This document shows, piece after piece, positions 28,565 to 38,997 of a DNA stretch of 64,000 nt. The position numbers and the translations under genes were made by a program. The stretch is from NCBI RefSeq assembly GCF_028993555.1, contig NZ_CP118610.1, forward strand, positions 992,001 through 1,056,000. Direction: 5' to 3'. Origin of the DNA: Ensifer adhaerens. GTDB taxonomy: Bacteria; Pseudomonadota; Alphaproteobacteria; Rhizobiales; Rhizobiaceae. Positions within the stretch are counted from its first letter, which is position 1, and the number at the start of each line of letters is the position of its first letter. Under the pieces are notes generated by a model. It did no database searches, had not been told where the DNA came from, and saw nothing but the letters and a program-made list of their open reading frames with translations.

Positions 28565-29041
28565 CTAGCGGGCGATTGCCACTTGTGCGGCCTCTTCGGC
28601 CTCATCCTTACGCTTGCGGATCTCATCTGTCCGGTCGACCAGTTTGCCGACGATGTCGTAGAGCGCGTCGAGCTCTTCGTCATCGAGTGCCGAGAAAATC
28701 TCCTCGAGCAGTTGCTTGCGCGGATGCTCGGCGGCTTCGAGCACGATGCGGCCCGTTTCGGTAATCGAGACGATCTTGGCGCGTCGATCCTCTGGATCGG
28801 GCTTGCGCATCACCAGACGGTCTCGCTCCAGGCCATCGATGGCTTCGGTGACTGTGCGCGGGGCGAAGTTCAGCGCACAGGCGATATCCGTGGAGCGACA
28901 GGGACCGAGCTTGCTCAGGAAAAAGAGGAACTTGCTGCGTGCCAGCGACACGCCTTCTTCGGTCATCGATTCGTTCACCAGCCGGTGAACCCGGTGGTAG
29001 AGCTCGAACAGTCTATCGGAAACTTCAAATGTCTTCTTCAT
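28565..29041 (-). CDS. MarR-family transcriptional regulator
   Basis: A 158-residue winged-helix regulator. The DNA-recognition helix lies in STDIACALNFAPRTVTEAIDGLERDRLV (about residues 50-78) and PEDRRAKIVSITETGRIVLEAAE forms the wing and following helix. MarR proteins usually bind a palindrome at their own promoter and repress a nearby gene in the absence of a small ligand; the target here is unknown. ATG 29041 (MKKTFEVSD) is chosen since it is preceded by a hydrophilic non-coding sequence; the frame is open up to 29089. Confidence 0.85.
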   Translation of the reverse strand: MKKTFEVSDRLFELYHRVHRLVNESMTEEGVSLARSKFLFFLSKLGPCRSTDIACALNFAPRTVTEAIDGLERDRLVMRKPDPEDRRAKIVSITETGRIVLEAAEHPRKQLLEEIFSALDDEELDALYDIVGKLVDRTDEIRKRKDEAEEAAQVAIAR

Positions 29042-29161
29042 GATCGTCGCTGGAATTTCATGAGGTGCCATGTGAAATGGCAGTAACATTAGTGATAGTT
29101 ACAATTGCCACCTTTGTCGACAGAAACCTCTGAGACTTCACGGTAAGCACTTGGCAGACAA

Positions 29162-29193
29162 AGAAACGGCCGCCGTTTCCGGCGGCCGTTTCT
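29162..29193 (-). terminator. Terminator of the chemoreceptor gene
   Basis: AGAAACGGCCGCC and GGCGGCCGTTTCT form a 13-bp stem with a GTTTCC loop, between the mcp stop (29310) and the MarR start. The minus transcript continues with a TTTG/T-rich stretch. Confidence 0.75.
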
Positions 29194-29309
29194 GTTGCTT
29201 TGTCAAGAATTTCGTACCCCGAACACAGGCGATGATTGCGCATACACTTGACGGTCGGTTGCGAAATCTCTGGCGCCCGCCCACGAAAAAACACGGGCGT
29301 GCGTCGCGG

Positions 29310-31148
29310 TCATGCCGCCCGGCGTGTCGAACCGATGGAAGGCGCGTAGCCGTAGGCCTGGGCCTCTTCCAGCGTGAAGCGGGCAATCAGTTCGCGCAGG
29401 CGGCCGGCTTCCTGGGCAAGCGTGGCGCTTGCCGCATTGGCTTCCTCGACCATGGCGGCGTTCTGCTGCGTCACCTGATCCATCTGGTTCACGGCGGTGT
29501 TGACCCCCGACAATCCGGCGGACTGCTCCTGCGCGGAAACGGCGATCGCATCCATGTGCTGGTTGATGGTGACGATGAAGCCCTCGATGGTGCGGAGAGC
29601 CTCGCCGGTTTCGCGCACGAGCCGAACACCGCTTTCGACCTCGACGGCGGAGTTGCGGATCAGATCCTTGATCTCCTTGGCCGCATTGGCTGAGCGCTGC
29701 GCCAGTTCGCGCACTTCCTGGGCGACGACGGCAAAGCCCTTGCCGGCGTCACCGGCGCGCGCTGCTTCGACACCGGCATTCAGCGCCAGCAGGTTCGTCT
29801 GGAAGGCGATCTCGTCGATCACGCCGATGATGTTCGAGATCTGGCTCGACGAATGCTCGATACGGCCCATGGCGTCGACGGCGCCCGAGACGATCGCGCC
29901 GGACTTGCGGGCGCTTTCGTTTGCCTGGCTGGCGACAGAGCGGGCCTCGTTGGTGCGCTTCGACGAATTGCCGACATTGGCGGTGATCTGGTCGAGGGCG
30001 GCAGCGGTCTCTTCCAGTGAGGCTGCCTGCTGCTCGGTGCGGCGCGACAGGTCGTCGGCACTCTGGCTGACTTCGCGGGCACCGCTGTCGATGCTGCCGG
30101 AGCTTGCCGAAACGGCCGCAAGCGTATCGGCAAGCTGGGCGACGGCCTGGTTCAGGTCGTGGCGCAGCTGCTCGAAGTCCGGTGCGAAAGGTTCGTTGAG
30201 CTGGAAGGCAAGATCACCGGAGGCGAGGCGGCGCAGGCCGCCGGCAAGGCCGGCCGTTGCTTCCTGGAGACGGCGCTGGGCGGCGGCTTCCGCTTCTTCG
30301 GTCAGACGCAGACGGTCGGCCTCAGCCTGGGCGCGCTGTGCCTGGGCATCCGCTTCGAGCTGCTGGTTGGTGATCGCCGCCTGACGGAAGACTTCGACGG
30401 CACGGGCCATCTCGCCGATCTCATCCCTGCGGGCGCCGTAGGGGATGTTGCTGTCGGTGTCGCCTCCGGCCAGGTTTGCCATCGACCGGGTGATCACCTG
30501 GATCGGGCGAGCAATGCCGCGAACGGCATAGAGAATGGCGCCAAGCACGATGATCGCTGCAACGGCGATGACGGCCATTTCGATCATGCGGATCTGGTCG
30601 TGCGTTGCCGAGCTCGCGGCAACCGCGGCGTCGGCGCCGGCGACGTTGAGCGCGCGCACGTCCTTGATCGCCGCGTCGACCTTCTGCTCGGTCTCCCGCA
30701 TCTCGACCTTGAAGACGCTCTGCGCCTTCATGTTCTCGAGGTTGTTGGAGAGCTTGACCATGCCGTCGGCGATGGACAGGTACGCCTGGTAGGCAGCGCG
30801 CACTTTTTCCAGCGCGACCTTGTCGGCGTCTGTCACCATCAGCGCCGCATATTCGTCGGCGAGCTTGTTGAAGCCTTCGACGGTCTGGCCGATGACCTTT
30901 TCCGCGGCCTTCTTCTCAAAGGGCGTCAGCGAGATCAGGTGGCGCGCAAAGGCCATGCGCGTGTCGGAAAGCTGGGTTTCGAGCGCGCGCGAAAGCGAGA
31001 CACGCGGCAGCCAGGTGGTGGCGATCTCGTTGTTGCGCTCGTTCATCATCTTGATGCCGCCGAGCGAGGAAACGGCAAGCGCCGCGACGATGACGGCGAC
31101 CACGAGGAAAAGGGCAATGAGCGTATGTGAAATCTTGAGCCGTGACAT
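29310..31148 (-). CDS. Methyl-accepting chemotaxis protein
   Basis: The 612-residue receptor has the standard layout: transmembrane helix 1 (residues about 8-30, SHTLIALFLVVAVIVAALAV), periplasmic four-helix-type ligand domain (40-185), transmembrane helix 2 (about 190-210, MIEMAVIAVAAIIVLGAILY), a HAMP domain (GIARPIQVITRSMANLAGGD) and a long signalling hairpin. The tip is IIGVIDEIAFQTNLLALNAGVEAARAGDAGKGFAVVA; NAG in place of NAA is common in rhizobia. Methylation helices are visible either side. The C-terminus (GSTRRAA) has no NWETF-type CheR/CheB tether. ATG 31148 follows GGGGGGAA. Ligand unknown. Confidence 0.93.
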   Translation of the reverse strand: MSRLKISHTLIALFLVVAVIVAALAVSSLGGIKMMNERNNEIATTWLPRVSLSRALETQLSDTRMAFARHLISLTPFEKKAAEKVIGQTVEGFNKLADEYAALMVTDADKVALEKVRAAYQAYLSIADGMVKLSNNLENMKAQSVFKVEMRETEQKVDAAIKDVRALNVAGADAAVAASSATHDQIRMIEMAVIAVAAIIVLGAILYAVRGIARPIQVITRSMANLAGGDTDSNIPYGARRDEIGEMARAVEVFRQAAITNQQLEADAQAQRAQAEADRLRLTEEAEAAAQRRLQEATAGLAGGLRRLASGDLAFQLNEPFAPDFEQLRHDLNQAVAQLADTLAAVSASSGSIDSGAREVSQSADDLSRRTEQQAASLEETAAALDQITANVGNSSKRTNEARSVASQANESARKSGAIVSGAVDAMGRIEHSSSQISNIIGVIDEIAFQTNLLALNAGVEAARAGDAGKGFAVVAQEVRELAQRSANAAKEIKDLIRNSAVEVESGVRLVRETGEALRTIEGFIVTINQHMDAIAVSAQEQSAGLSGVNTAVNQMDQVTQQNAAMVEEANAASATLAQEAGRLRELIARFTLEEAQAYGYAPSIGSTRRAA

Positions 31149-31530
31149 AGGTTCCCCCCGGAAGGACGGCCGTCCATAAAAGCTGTACTTGATGAAGTCG
31201 TTCCGGCTCTTGATCGTCATGACGGAGCGGATGCCGAAGCAGGAATCATTCCGGTGCCTGGATGCGCTGGGAGCGCAGCCGGCGGAAACCTAGCGAACAA
31301 GATGTTACAAAAGCCCTAATCGATTAAAGTGAGTATAATCTGATATTTGCAGGTACTCTGGCGGTGCTGTTGACCATTCGTTTGCACCCATCCTTGCAGG
31401 GAAGTTCTGTATTAGTCTTGGCTTTACTTGGGTGATCTGAAATATGCTTATCTAGCGCCGGCCAATCTCGCACGTGGATGAAGGGTCGGCGCTGATTGAC
31501 GGGCGACGGCTTGCCGGGCCATGGTCGGCC
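31149..31530. other. Divergent promoter region between mcp and nuclease genes
   Basis: A 382-base gap containing an AT-richer centre (31300-31460) where divergent promoters would lie. No open frame or strong repeat was seen, and no consensus operator was recognised. Confidence 0.4.
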
Positions 31531-32811
31531 ATGCCCTTCCGCTTCGTCCATACCGCAGATCTTCATCTCGATTCGCCCCTTCGTAGCCTCGCCCTCCGAA
31601 ACGCCGACCTCGCCGAAATCGTGCGCGGCGCCTCCCGGCGCGCCTTCGTCAAGATCGTCGATCTCTGCGTTTCCGAACAGGTCGATGCACTGCTGATCGC
31701 GGGTGACCTCTATGACGGCAGCCAGACGTCGATGAACACGGCGCTGTTTCTTGGGCGCGAATTACGCCGGCTGGATGAGGCGGGGATCCGGACCTTCATC
31801 ATTCGTGGCAACCACGACGCTCAGTCACAGGTGACCAAGGAGCTGACCCTTCCGCCCTCGGCGCACGTCTTCAAAGGCAAGGCAAGGGCCGTTCTTGCCA
31901 AGACCTTGGCAAGCGGTCGCGACGTCTATGTGCATGGGGTCAGTTTCGAGAATTCGCACGCGCCGGAAAGTCTGCTTCCCGCCTTCCAGCCACCTGCGCC
32001 TGGCGCGATCAACATCGGCATGCTGCACACGAGCCTTGCGGGGGCGGCCGGTCATGATCCCTACGCGCCCTGCAGCGCTGCCGACCTCGTGGCCCACGGT
32101 TTTGACTACTGGGCGCTCGGCCACATCCATCAACGCCAGATCCATGCGACGGGCCCCTTCGTCGTCATGCCCGGCATACCGCAGGGCCGGGATGTCAACG
32201 AAGCCGGCGTGAAGAGCGTGACGCTGGTGGCGATCGGTGACGATGGCCGGGCCGAGATTGACGAACTGCCGATCGGCATCGCCAGTTTCGAGCGCTTGTC
32301 AGTCGATATCACGGGCCTCTTCGAGTGGGGTGACGTGCTCGATGCGGTCAGGCACGCGCTGGCAAGGGTCTGCGTGGATACCGCAGCGGAAAATGTGATC
32401 CTGCGCGTAATGCTGACGGGGGCAACACCGCTGGCCTGGCGCCTTCGCCGCGACACGGATTTGCTGCGCGCCGAGATCGACAATATCGCATCCGGCATCG
32501 TCGGCTGCTGGATCGAGAAGCTCGAACTTGCCTGCCGCAATCCCCTCGTGGAAAAAGCGGGTGCAATGCTGGACCCGGTCGACGAGCTTGTGGCCCTCGT
32601 CGAGGCCGATGTTCTGCCGGCTCACGGGTTTCGCCAGGACATTCGGGCAGCCGTGGAAGATCTGCTGCAACAGCTGCCTCCTGAGTTGCGTCAGGCGCTG
32701 GCGCCCGACGAAGACGCGATCGAGCAACTTGCTTTCGAGGCCAGCGCGTCGGGGGGCACGGAGGTGCTTGCCCACCTTCATGGCGGCGGTTCCGGCGAGG
32801 GCATCCACTGA
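31531..32811 (+). CDS. SbcD/YhaO-like DNA repair exonuclease subunit
   Basis: A 426-residue metallophosphoesterase-type nuclease. The motifs are HTADLHLDSPL (Asp, His), LIAGDLYDGSQ (Asp), IIRGNHDAQSQ (Asn, His), GMLHTSLAG and DYWALGHIHQRQ (GHxH). The phosphoesterase core ends near residue 270 and a capping domain follows. It matches YhaO of the SbcD/Mre11 class, which cuts double-strand ends with an SMC-like ATPase partner. The partner is the next gene, whose ATG overlaps this stop codon (TGATG at 32809-32813), so the two are translationally coupled. ATG 31531 (MPFRFVHTAD) is the family start; a further 19 codons upstream are open. Confidence 0.83.
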   Translation: MPFRFVHTADLHLDSPLRSLALRNADLAEIVRGASRRAFVKIVDLCVSEQVDALLIAGDLYDGSQTSMNTALFLGRELRRLDEAGIRTFIIRGNHDAQSQVTKELTLPPSAHVFKGKARAVLAKTLASGRDVYVHGVSFENSHAPESLLPAFQPPAPGAINIGMLHTSLAGAAGHDPYAPCSAADLVAHGFDYWALGHIHQRQIHATGPFVVMPGIPQGRDVNEAGVKSVTLVAIGDDGRAEIDELPIGIASFERLSVDITGLFEWGDVLDAVRHALARVCVDTAAENVILRVMLTGATPLAWRLRRDTDLLRAEIDNIASGIVGCWIEKLELACRNPLVEKAGAMLDPVDELVALVEADVLPAHGFRQDIRAAVEDLLQQLPPELRQALAPDEDAIEQLAFEASASGGTEVLAHLHGGGSGEGIH

Positions 32812-35800
32812 TGCGGCTCAGCGCGCTCGACCTCGTCCGTTACGGCAAGTTTACCGATCGCCGCCTCGACTTCGGTGGGCGCATGGCCGGTGTGCCCGAT
32901 CTGCACATCGTCTACGGGCCGAACGAGGCCGGCAAGTCGACGATGTTCTCGGGCTTCCTCGATCTGCTCTTCGGGATCGAGCACGCGAGCCCCTATGGGT
33001 TCCTGCATCCCTATCCGACGATGCGGGTCGGGGGTACCATCGAGGCGGCTGATCGGACGCACCGCGTGTTCCGGGTCAAACGCAAGGCGAATTCGCTGGT
33101 CGGCATCGATGATCAACCGTTGCCGGACAATCTCTTCTCGGGTGTGCTGGGCGCGATCGACCGCGACACGTATCAGACGATGTTTTCGCTCGACGACGAG
33201 AGCATCGAGAAGGGTGGCGAGGCGATCCTGAAGAGCGAGGGAGAGCTGGGATCTCTGTTGTTTTCCGCAAGCTCGGGCCTGCCGGACAGCACGGCGATCC
33301 TTGCGAGCTTGCGCGGCCAGGCTGACGCCTTCTACCGGCCGCAGGCGCGCAAGCATCAACTTGCAGAGCTGAAGGCGCAGCTTGACGCCTTGAGGACAGA
33401 GCGAAACGCCGTCGATATCAATGCCCGCGAGTATGCGGCGCTGCGCAAGACGCTGGCGCAAGCACGCGACCGTCATGAGGAGGCGATCACACGTCGCGCC
33501 GAGCTTCGGGTTACGCAGGCTCGCCTGAAGGCGGAGGTCGAGGCCCTGCCGTACTTTGGCCGGCTGCGTGCGCTGCGCACGGAACTGGCAGGCGCGCCGG
33601 TGCTACCGGTCCCGCCGGCCGAGTGGGCAGCCGAACTGCCGGCGCTGCGCCGCCAGGAGGCGGAGATCGAGCTCAGGCTTCGGCAGAACGAAAGCGAAAT
33701 GCAGCGCCGCCGCGACGCGCTGGAAGAATTTCCGCCCGACAGGCAAGGGCTATGCCTGGCGGAACGGTTGACTGCGCTGCAGGAGACCGCGCTCGATGCG
33801 CGTTATGTCACGGCCGAACGCGATATGCCGTCACGATTGGAAGAGTTGGCGAGGACGTCGATGGAGATCGGCGGTTGCCTGCTGCGGCTCGGTGAAGCGG
33901 GCGACCGCAATCCCGCCGATCTGCTGTTGCCGACAGGGATTGGCGCGCGACTTCAGGATCTCGCGCGCCGGCATTCTGCCTTGGCCGAGCGGTGCGTTTC
34001 GGCCCGTCACGAATTGCAAACCGCCGCCGAGGAAAACCGGGCTGCTGAGCGCGAACTGACACGGATCGATGCAGAAGGTGGGCTGGCGGATGCGTCGGGT
34101 CTGTCCGGGCGGTTAGCGCTGCTGCGGCGTAGTGACTGCCTGCTGCGGAAACGGGCCGCCGCGCAGTCGCTCGACCGGCTGGAGGCGGAACTTGCCGACA
34201 AGCTGCTGCAACTGAGGCCCTTCGTTGGCAGTGCCGACGATCTGCTGGCGCTCACCGCTCCTCCGCCGGGAGCGCTTGAGGCCTGGCGCAAGGCGGCGGC
34301 CACCTTGGAAGAGCGGCAAGCGCGGGTATCCGATCGCATTGCCGGCGAGCAGGAACTGCTTGCGGGCGAGGAGGCGCGGCTGGCCGCGCTGTCTGCCGTT
34401 GGCGGCACTCTGGACGATGCTTCGGCTGCGGCACTGCGTCGCCGTCGTGACGACGCTTGGGAACAGCACAAAGGCCGGCTTCTTCAGGAAACGGCTGTCG
34501 CTTTCGAAGAGGCGATGGGCAGGGACGACGAGGTTACCACGCTGCGCCTCGCCGAAACGACGCGGCTTGCCGACATGCGCGGCCTGTCTCTTTCGCTGGC
34601 CGAGCGTCGCGCCCGTCTTGCGTCGCTGCGCGAGCAGCTGCAGCGATGCATCGAGGAGGTGGCGGCACAGGCGCAGTCTCTGGAAGATTTCGCCACGTCG
34701 TGCGGTTTACCAGCCGTTACGACCTTGTCGCGGCTGGAAGCCTGGCTCGCTGTCCGGGTTTCGGCACTCGAACTTCGCGCGCAATTGCGCTCTGTCCGTC
34801 TGGAATTCGACCGGGCGCACGCCGAGGAGGTGGAAGCTATTCGCGGGCTCAGCGACGACCTCGCCGGCATCGGCATAAGAGAAGGGCTTTCGGAGCGTCT
34901 CGAAGATCTCATGCAGATCGCGGAGGGGATCGTGTCGCAGGCACAGACCGCCGCCGCCGCCCGCAACGCGGCCCGTGAGGCGGCAAAGCGCAGCGCTATG
35001 CTCCTTGAAGGTCGACGCTCGACCCTGGATCTTGCGGAAGCCGAAATGGTCACCTGGCAGGAACAATGGAATACGCTTCTTGCCAAAAGCTGGCTTGCCG
35101 AACGCAGCGAACTGCTTCTGCCGGAGCAGATTGGCGCAATGCTTGCGGTCCTGCAGGACCTGGATAAGCTCGTGCAGCGCAAGGCCGATCTCGAGTATCG
35201 TGTCGCCGGGATGCGCAAGGATCAGGCGGCTTTTGAGCACGCCATCGCCGACCTCGCCGGCGGACCACCGGCCGACGATGCGCTCGCAACGTTTGCCGCG
35301 CTCAAGGCGCGAGCGGCCGAGGCGCAGCGGCTTGCCGACCGCCGGGCGACATTCCTGTCGGAGCTTGCCCGTCTGGACGACGAGCAACGCGCGATCTGTG
35401 CCGAGCAAGAGCTCCACATCGCGCGCAGGCGCCTCGTCCTCGAGTTTTTTGACTGTGAAACGGTAGACGATGCCATGCAGCAGTTCGAGGCGGCGCGCGA
35501 GCAGGAGCGCCTGCGCCTGCGAATCGCCGAACTGGAAGCGGATATCGCTTCCCGATTGGGCGTCGCCGCGTGCTCCGAGGCGGAAGCGTTACTCGCCGAG
35601 CTCGATGACGCTACGGTCCGGTTGGAACTGGCGCGGCTCGATGCAGCACTTGAAGACAGCGACCGCGACGTCAGCGAGTTGCACACGGACATGCGGGGCA
35701 AGGAGAAGGCGCTCGCCGATGTCGAGGGCGGAGATACGGTTGCAGAGCTTGATCAGAAGCGACGGACGTTGCTGCTCGACATCGAGAACAGGGCGCTTGC

Positions 35801-36269
35801 CTATCTCCGGCTCAGAGCCGGCGTCATCGCGGCCGAGACCGCGTTGCGGCTTTTTCGCGAGCGGCACCGCAGCGCGATGATGCGCCGCGCTTCCGAGACT
35901 TTCAGCCGGATCAGCGGCGGAGAATATTCCGGCCTTTCGGCGCAGTCCGACAAAGGGCAGGAGTTCCTGATCGCCAATGCCGCTGGCGGCGGATCGAAAC
36001 TTGCCAAGGATCTCTCCAAGGGCACCCGATTCCAACTTTATCTGGCGCTGAGAATCGCCGGCTATCACGAGATCGCGGCAGCACGCGAATCGCTGCCGTT
36101 TATTGCGGACGACATCATGGAAACCTTCGACGACCGGCGCGCCGGCCGCGCCTTCGAACAGATGGCCGAAATGGCACGTGTGGGCCAGGTGATCTATCTG
36201 ACGCACCACGAACATCTTTGCGAGATCGCCCGCAGTGCCTGCCCGACTGTCACTATCCACAGGTTATGA
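32811..36269 (+). CDS. YhaN-like SMC/Rad50-type ATPase
   Basis: The 1152-residue protein has an SMC-like architecture: N-terminal Walker [16 protein letters not shown], two long coiled-coil regions (about residues 190-560 and 590-960, rich in Glu, Arg, Ala, Leu), and a C-terminal half with the signature [36 protein letters not shown] and Walker [20 protein letters not shown]. No zinc-hook CxxC is seen near the coil middle, unlike Rad50, so it is YhaN-like. It forms the ATPase partner of the preceding phosphoesterase; the complex probably processes DNA ends. Role in defence is possible but unproven. Confidence 0.85.
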   Translation: MRLSALDLVRYGKFTDRRLDFGGRMAGVPDLHIVYGPNEAGKSTMFSGFLDLLFGIEHASPYGFLHPYPTMRVGGTIEAADRTHRVFRVKRKANSLVGIDDQPLPDNLFSGVLGAIDRDTYQTMFSLDDESIEKGGEAILKSEGELGSLLFSASSGLPDSTAILASLRGQADAFYRPQARKHQLAELKAQLDALRTERNAVDINAREYAALRKTLAQARDRHEEAITRRAELRVTQARLKAEVEALPYFGRLRALRTELAGAPVLPVPPAEWAAELPALRRQEAEIELRLRQNESEMQRRRDALEEFPPDRQGLCLAERLTALQETALDARYVTAERDMPSRLEELARTSMEIGGCLLRLGEAGDRNPADLLLPTGIGARLQDLARRHSALAERCVSARHELQTAAEENRAAERELTRIDAEGGLADASGLSGRLALLRRSDCLLRKRAAAQSLDRLEAELADKLLQLRPFVGSADDLLALTAPPPGALEAWRKAAATLEERQARVSDRIAGEQELLAGEEARLAALSAVGGTLDDASAAALRRRRDDAWEQHKGRLLQETAVAFEEAMGRDDEVTTLRLAETTRLADMRGLSLSLAERRARLASLREQLQRCIEEVAAQAQSLEDFATSCGLPAVTTLSRLEAWLAVRVSALELRAQLRSVRLEFDRAHAEEVEAIRGLSDDLAGIGIREGLSERLEDLMQIAEGIVSQAQTAAAARNAAREAAKRSAMLLEGRRSTLDLAEAEMVTWQEQWNTLLAKSWLAERSELLLPEQIGAMLAVLQDLDKLVQRKADLEYRVAGMRKDQAAFEHAIADLAGGPPADDALATFAALKARAAEAQRLADRRATFLSELARLDDEQRAICAEQELHIARRRLVLEFFDCETVDDAMQQFEAAREQERLRLRIAELEADIASRLGVAACSEAEALLAELDDATVRLELARLDAALEDSDRDVSELHTDMRGKEKALADVEGGDTVAELDQKRRTLLLDIENRALAYLRLRAGVIAAETALRLFRERHRSAMMRRASETFSRISGGEYSGLSAQSDKGQEFLIANAAGGGSKLAKDLSKGTRFQLYLALRIAGYHEIAAARESLPFIADDIMETFDDRRAGRAFEQMAEMARVGQVIYLTHHEHLCEIARSACPTVTIHRL

Positions 36270-36357
36270 TAGGGTCGCGGCCGACGCAGCGCCTGTTCGC
36301 CGTGACGCGTTTTCACTGAAGAGAAGCGCCGCAGACGAAAACCCGGAGGAACGTGAG

Positions 36358-36756
36358 ATGGATATCATACCCGGTGGATCGAGACCTTCGATGCGCGCTC
36401 CGGCCGAGTATTTCACCGGCACCGTGCGGCAGAACCCTGTCATCGAGGCCGCAGACCCGGCGCGGGTCCGCGCCGTCAGCGTCACTTTCGAACCGGGCGC
36501 CCGCACCGCCTGGCACACGCACCCGCTCGGCCAGACATTGGTCGTGACCTCTGGCCGCGGACTCGCACAAAGCTGGGGTGGCCCGGTGCGCGAGATTCGC
36601 GTCGGCGACGTCGTCTGGTTCCCGCCGGGCGAAAAACATTGGCACGGTGCCGCGCCCGACACCGCAATGGTGCATCTTGCGATTCAGGAGGCGCTCGATG
36701 GCAAGGCTGTGGATTGGCTGGAGCATGTGACCGACGAGCAGTATCGCGGCGCATAG
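36358..36756 (+). CDS. Small cupin-domain protein
   Basis: A 132-residue single cupin. The first motif, [20 protein letters not shown], has the G(X)5HXH(X)3-4E pattern with Glu replaced by Gln; the second, [18 protein letters not shown], has the G(X)5PXG(X)2H(X)3N-type pattern. Metal-binding histidines are therefore present. ATG 36358 is right after CGGAGGAACGTGAG. Many close relatives are annotated as carboxymuconolactone-decarboxylase-associated cupins or quercetinase-like proteins; exact activity unknown. It is independent of the SMC-type gene, 88 bp downstream of it. Confidence 0.82.
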   Translation: MDIIPGGSRPSMRAPAEYFTGTVRQNPVIEAADPARVRAVSVTFEPGARTAWHTHPLGQTLVVTSGRGLAQSWGGPVREIRVGDVVWFPPGEKHWHGAAPDTAMVHLAIQEALDGKAVDWLEHVTDEQYRGA

Positions 36757-36828
36757 GTCAGGTCCGAAGAAATACTGTCGGCCCTATCGTCCGTGGCCTC
36801 GGTTGATTGCCGCGAGTCGCCACAGCTA

Positions 36829-36851
36829 GCTTCGACGGTGATCGTCGAAGC
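36829..36851 (+). terminator. Hairpin after the cupin gene
   Basis: GCTTCGACG and CGTCGAAGC form a perfect 9-bp stem with a GTGAT loop; no T-run, so strength is uncertain. Confidence 0.5.
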
Positions 36852-36979
36852 CCTGATTCCCGCTCGTTTAAAATACGACAGTCATCGCGAAGACGGATTC
36901 TGAAGCAGCAGGTGAGAACGGCATAGGTAAGCACGCGGCTACTGCGGTGATCTTATATGACATCGATCTTCGGGGGAAA

Positions 36980-37055
36980 TGGTGGGCGATGAGAGACTCG
37001 AACTCCCGACATCCTCGGTGTAAACGAGGCGCTCTACCAACTGAGCTAATCGCCC
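36980..37055 (-). tRNA. tRNA-Val (TAC anticodon)
   Basis: The minus strand reads GGGCGATTAGCTCAG at the 5' end, an anticodon arm CCTCG-TTTACAC-CGAGG giving anticodon TAC (valine GTA/GTG codons), T-arm GGGAG TTCGAGT CTCTC and 3' CCA. 76 bases with encoded CCA. All four stems pair. Confidence 0.95.
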
Positions 37056-37513
37056 TTCCGCGTTTGGACCGGATCAGTCCGCCGCGTCGGTGGCCGTGAT
37101 CTAGGCGTAACCGAAAAAAACCGCAAGAGCATTTGTATCGTTTTTATGATTTTTTTTGTTGGTGGTCGCGCGACGCCCTGAATTGCCGGGGTTCGCGCTT
37201 GTGGAGAAAAAGAGCAGATCTGAGGCCAATGCAGACCAGCGGGGAGGGCGGGGCAGCAAGTTTGCGAATCTCGATGTGTACACGGGCGCTGACGAAAAGC
37301 GACGATCGCGCAAGATGACCTAAAGGGGCGACGGGCGTCGTTGCTCCTTTCCGATTTTGATCGTTTCGTTGCCCTGTGGATCATTTTTCATTCCGTCACG
37401 GATTTGTCTTCAAACACGCTTGACACCCCAATCCGAACCGCTTAGTTAGCCGCTCATCGAACGGCGCTGCTGCTCGATGCGGGGCGGAAACGCTCCAGCC
37501 AAGTCAAGATGAT
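37056..37513. other. Intergenic region between divergent tRNA genes
   Basis: A 458-base gap. It contains the promoter for the tRNA-Asp pair (TTGACA at 37420) and, on the other strand, a possible TTGCGG-N16-TAGATC promoter for tRNA-Val near 37095-37125. No protein-like frame is seen. Confidence 0.45.
37420..37448 (+). promoter_or_regulatory. Sigma-70 promoter of the tRNA-Asp genes
   Basis: TTGACA (37420-37425), 17-base spacer, TTAGTT (37443-37448), with the -35 preceded by GC (rhizobial CTTGAC form). It is 66 bases before the first tRNA-Asp. Confidence 0.5.
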
Positions 37514-37590
37514 GCGGGTGTAGCTCAGTCGGTTAGAGTGCCGGCCTGTCACGCCGGAGGTCGCGGGTTCGAGCCCCGTCACTCGCGCCA
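37514..37590 (+). tRNA. tRNA-Asp (GTC anticodon), copy 1
   Basis: GCGGGTGTAGCTCAG start, anticodon stem CGGCC-TGTCAC-GCCGG giving GTC (aspartate), T-arm GCGGGTTCGAGCCCCGT, 3' CCA encoded. 77 bases, identical to copy 2. Confidence 0.96.
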
Positions 37591-37666
37591 CTCTTGATCT
37601 GGATCTGCCTAGGCATTCTCAGGAAGCGCCGATGGTGATAATAATGATCGTTCGCGATCATCATGC

Positions 37667-37743
37667 GCGGGTGTAGCTCAGTCGGTTAGAGTGCCGGCCT
37701 GTCACGCCGGAGGTCGCGGGTTCGAGCCCCGTCACTCGCGCCA
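37667..37743 (+). tRNA. tRNA-Asp (GTC anticodon), copy 2
   Basis: Same 77-base sequence as copy 1, 76 bases downstream in the same direction, probably one transcript. No tRNA-Val or other gene lies between them. Confidence 0.96.
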
Positions 37744-38041
37744 TTTCTTCTTCTCTCCCTCCTGTCATTGTTGCGATCCATCGGGTCGCATTGTGCGCTG
37801 CGGCAATCTGTCTCGCGTCGGTTTGTTTTACGGTAAAGTCGGCGCTGGCCCGCAAATCCGCGCTTTGTCTGCACCACCGGTTTGATCCTGTGCCGTGAAC
37901 CGGTTTAAATGGCCGTTGAAGGCTTGCGCGCAGGCGCGTGCTGCGCTAACCACTCCGGCGTTGCAACATATTTTTCGGCCTGCGAGATTTGTTGTTCTGG
38001 CGCTCTCCCATGCGCCCTCCCGCAGGCAGGGACGGATAACA

Positions 38042-38407
38042 ATGACTGAACTTCTCGGTTCCTACGTTCCGATCGCGATTTTCATTGGAATCGCACTGGT
38101 GATCGGTGTGGCTCTTCTGATTGCCCCCTTTGCCGTCGCCTTCAAGGCTCCTGATTCGGAAAAACTGTCGGCCTACGAGTGCGGCTTCAATGCGTTTGAC
38201 GACGCTCGCATGAAGTTCGACATCCGCTTCTATCTCGTGTCGATCCTCTTCATCATCTTCGATCTCGAAGTCGCCTTCCTCTTCCCTTGGGCGGTCTCGT
38301 TCCATGAGCTGGGCTGGTTCGGTTTCTGGTCGATGATGGTCTTCCTCGGCGTGCTGACGATCGGCTTTATCTATGAATGGAAGAAGGGAGCGCTGGAATG
38401 GAACTAG
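38042..38407 (+). CDS. nuoA: NADH-quinone oxidoreductase subunit A
   Basis: First subunit of the complex I operon: a 121-residue membrane protein with three transmembrane helices (about residues 8-30, 60-82 and 88-110), separated by the conserved [21 protein letters not shown] loop with its cysteine at the quinone-site entrance. ATG 38042 begins after an AAC-AATG leader; the frame is open further upstream to 37895 but that is leader. The next gene, nuoB, overlaps by 10 bp at GGAATGGAA. Confidence 0.95.
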   Translation: MTELLGSYVPIAIFIGIALVIGVALLIAPFAVAFKAPDSEKLSAYECGFNAFDDARMKFDIRFYLVSILFIIFDLEVAFLFPWAVSFHELGWFGFWSMMVFLGVLTIGFIYEWKKGALEWN

Positions 38408-38979
38408 CAGCATCCGGCACCACGCTCGTTGCGCCCAAGGCCAAGGGGATCATCGATCCCTCGACCGGCAAGCCGATCGGCAGCAATGACGCATTCTTCG
38501 GCGAGATCAACAATGAGCTCGCCGACAAGGGCTTTCTGGTCACCTCGACCGATGAGCTCATCAACTGGGCCCGTACCGGCTCGCTGATGTGGATGACCTT
38601 CGGTCTCGCCTGCTGCGCGGTCGAGATGATGCAGATGTCGATGCCGCGTTACGACGCGGAGCGCTTCGGCTTTGCGCCGCGCGCCTCACCGCGCCAGTCC
38701 GACGTCATGATCGTCGCCGGCACGCTGACCAACAAGATGGCGCCAGCGCTCCGCAAGGTCTATGACCAGATGCCGGAGCCGCGTTACGTCATCTCGATGG
38801 GCTCCTGCGCCAATGGCGGCGGCTACTATCATTATTCCTATTCGGTTGTTCGCGGCTGCGACCGCGTCGTTCCCGTTGATATCTACGTGCCAGGCTGTCC
38901 TCCCACGGCAGAAGCGCTGCTTTACGGCGTGCTTCTGCTGCAGAAGAAGATCCGCCGGACCGGCACGATCGAGCGCTAA
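38398..38979 (+). CDS. nuoB: NADH-quinone oxidoreductase subunit B
   Basis: Carries cluster N2, the last iron-sulfur cluster before quinone. The 193-residue peripheral-arm protein shows [15 protein letters not shown] and GCPPTAEAL with the cluster cysteines. ATG 38398 overlaps the nuoA end; MELAASG is the family start, and the frame is open to 38377 only in the overlap. nuoC follows 18 bp later. Confidence 0.96.
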   Translation: MELAASGTTLVAPKAKGIIDPSTGKPIGSNDAFFGEINNELADKGFLVTSTDELINWARTGSLMWMTFGLACCAVEMMQMSMPRYDAERFGFAPRASPRQSDVMIVAGTLTNKMAPALRKVYDQMPEPRYVISMGSCANGGGYYHYSYSVVRGCDRVVPVDIYVPGCPPTAEALLYGVLLLQKKIRRTGTIER

Positions 38980-38997
38980 GGGCAGGGGGTCTTTGAT

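Noticed and set aside
37056..37513. Integrative element next to the tRNA genes
   Set aside because: No integrase, repeated tRNA 3' end or other element gene in the gap or on either side.
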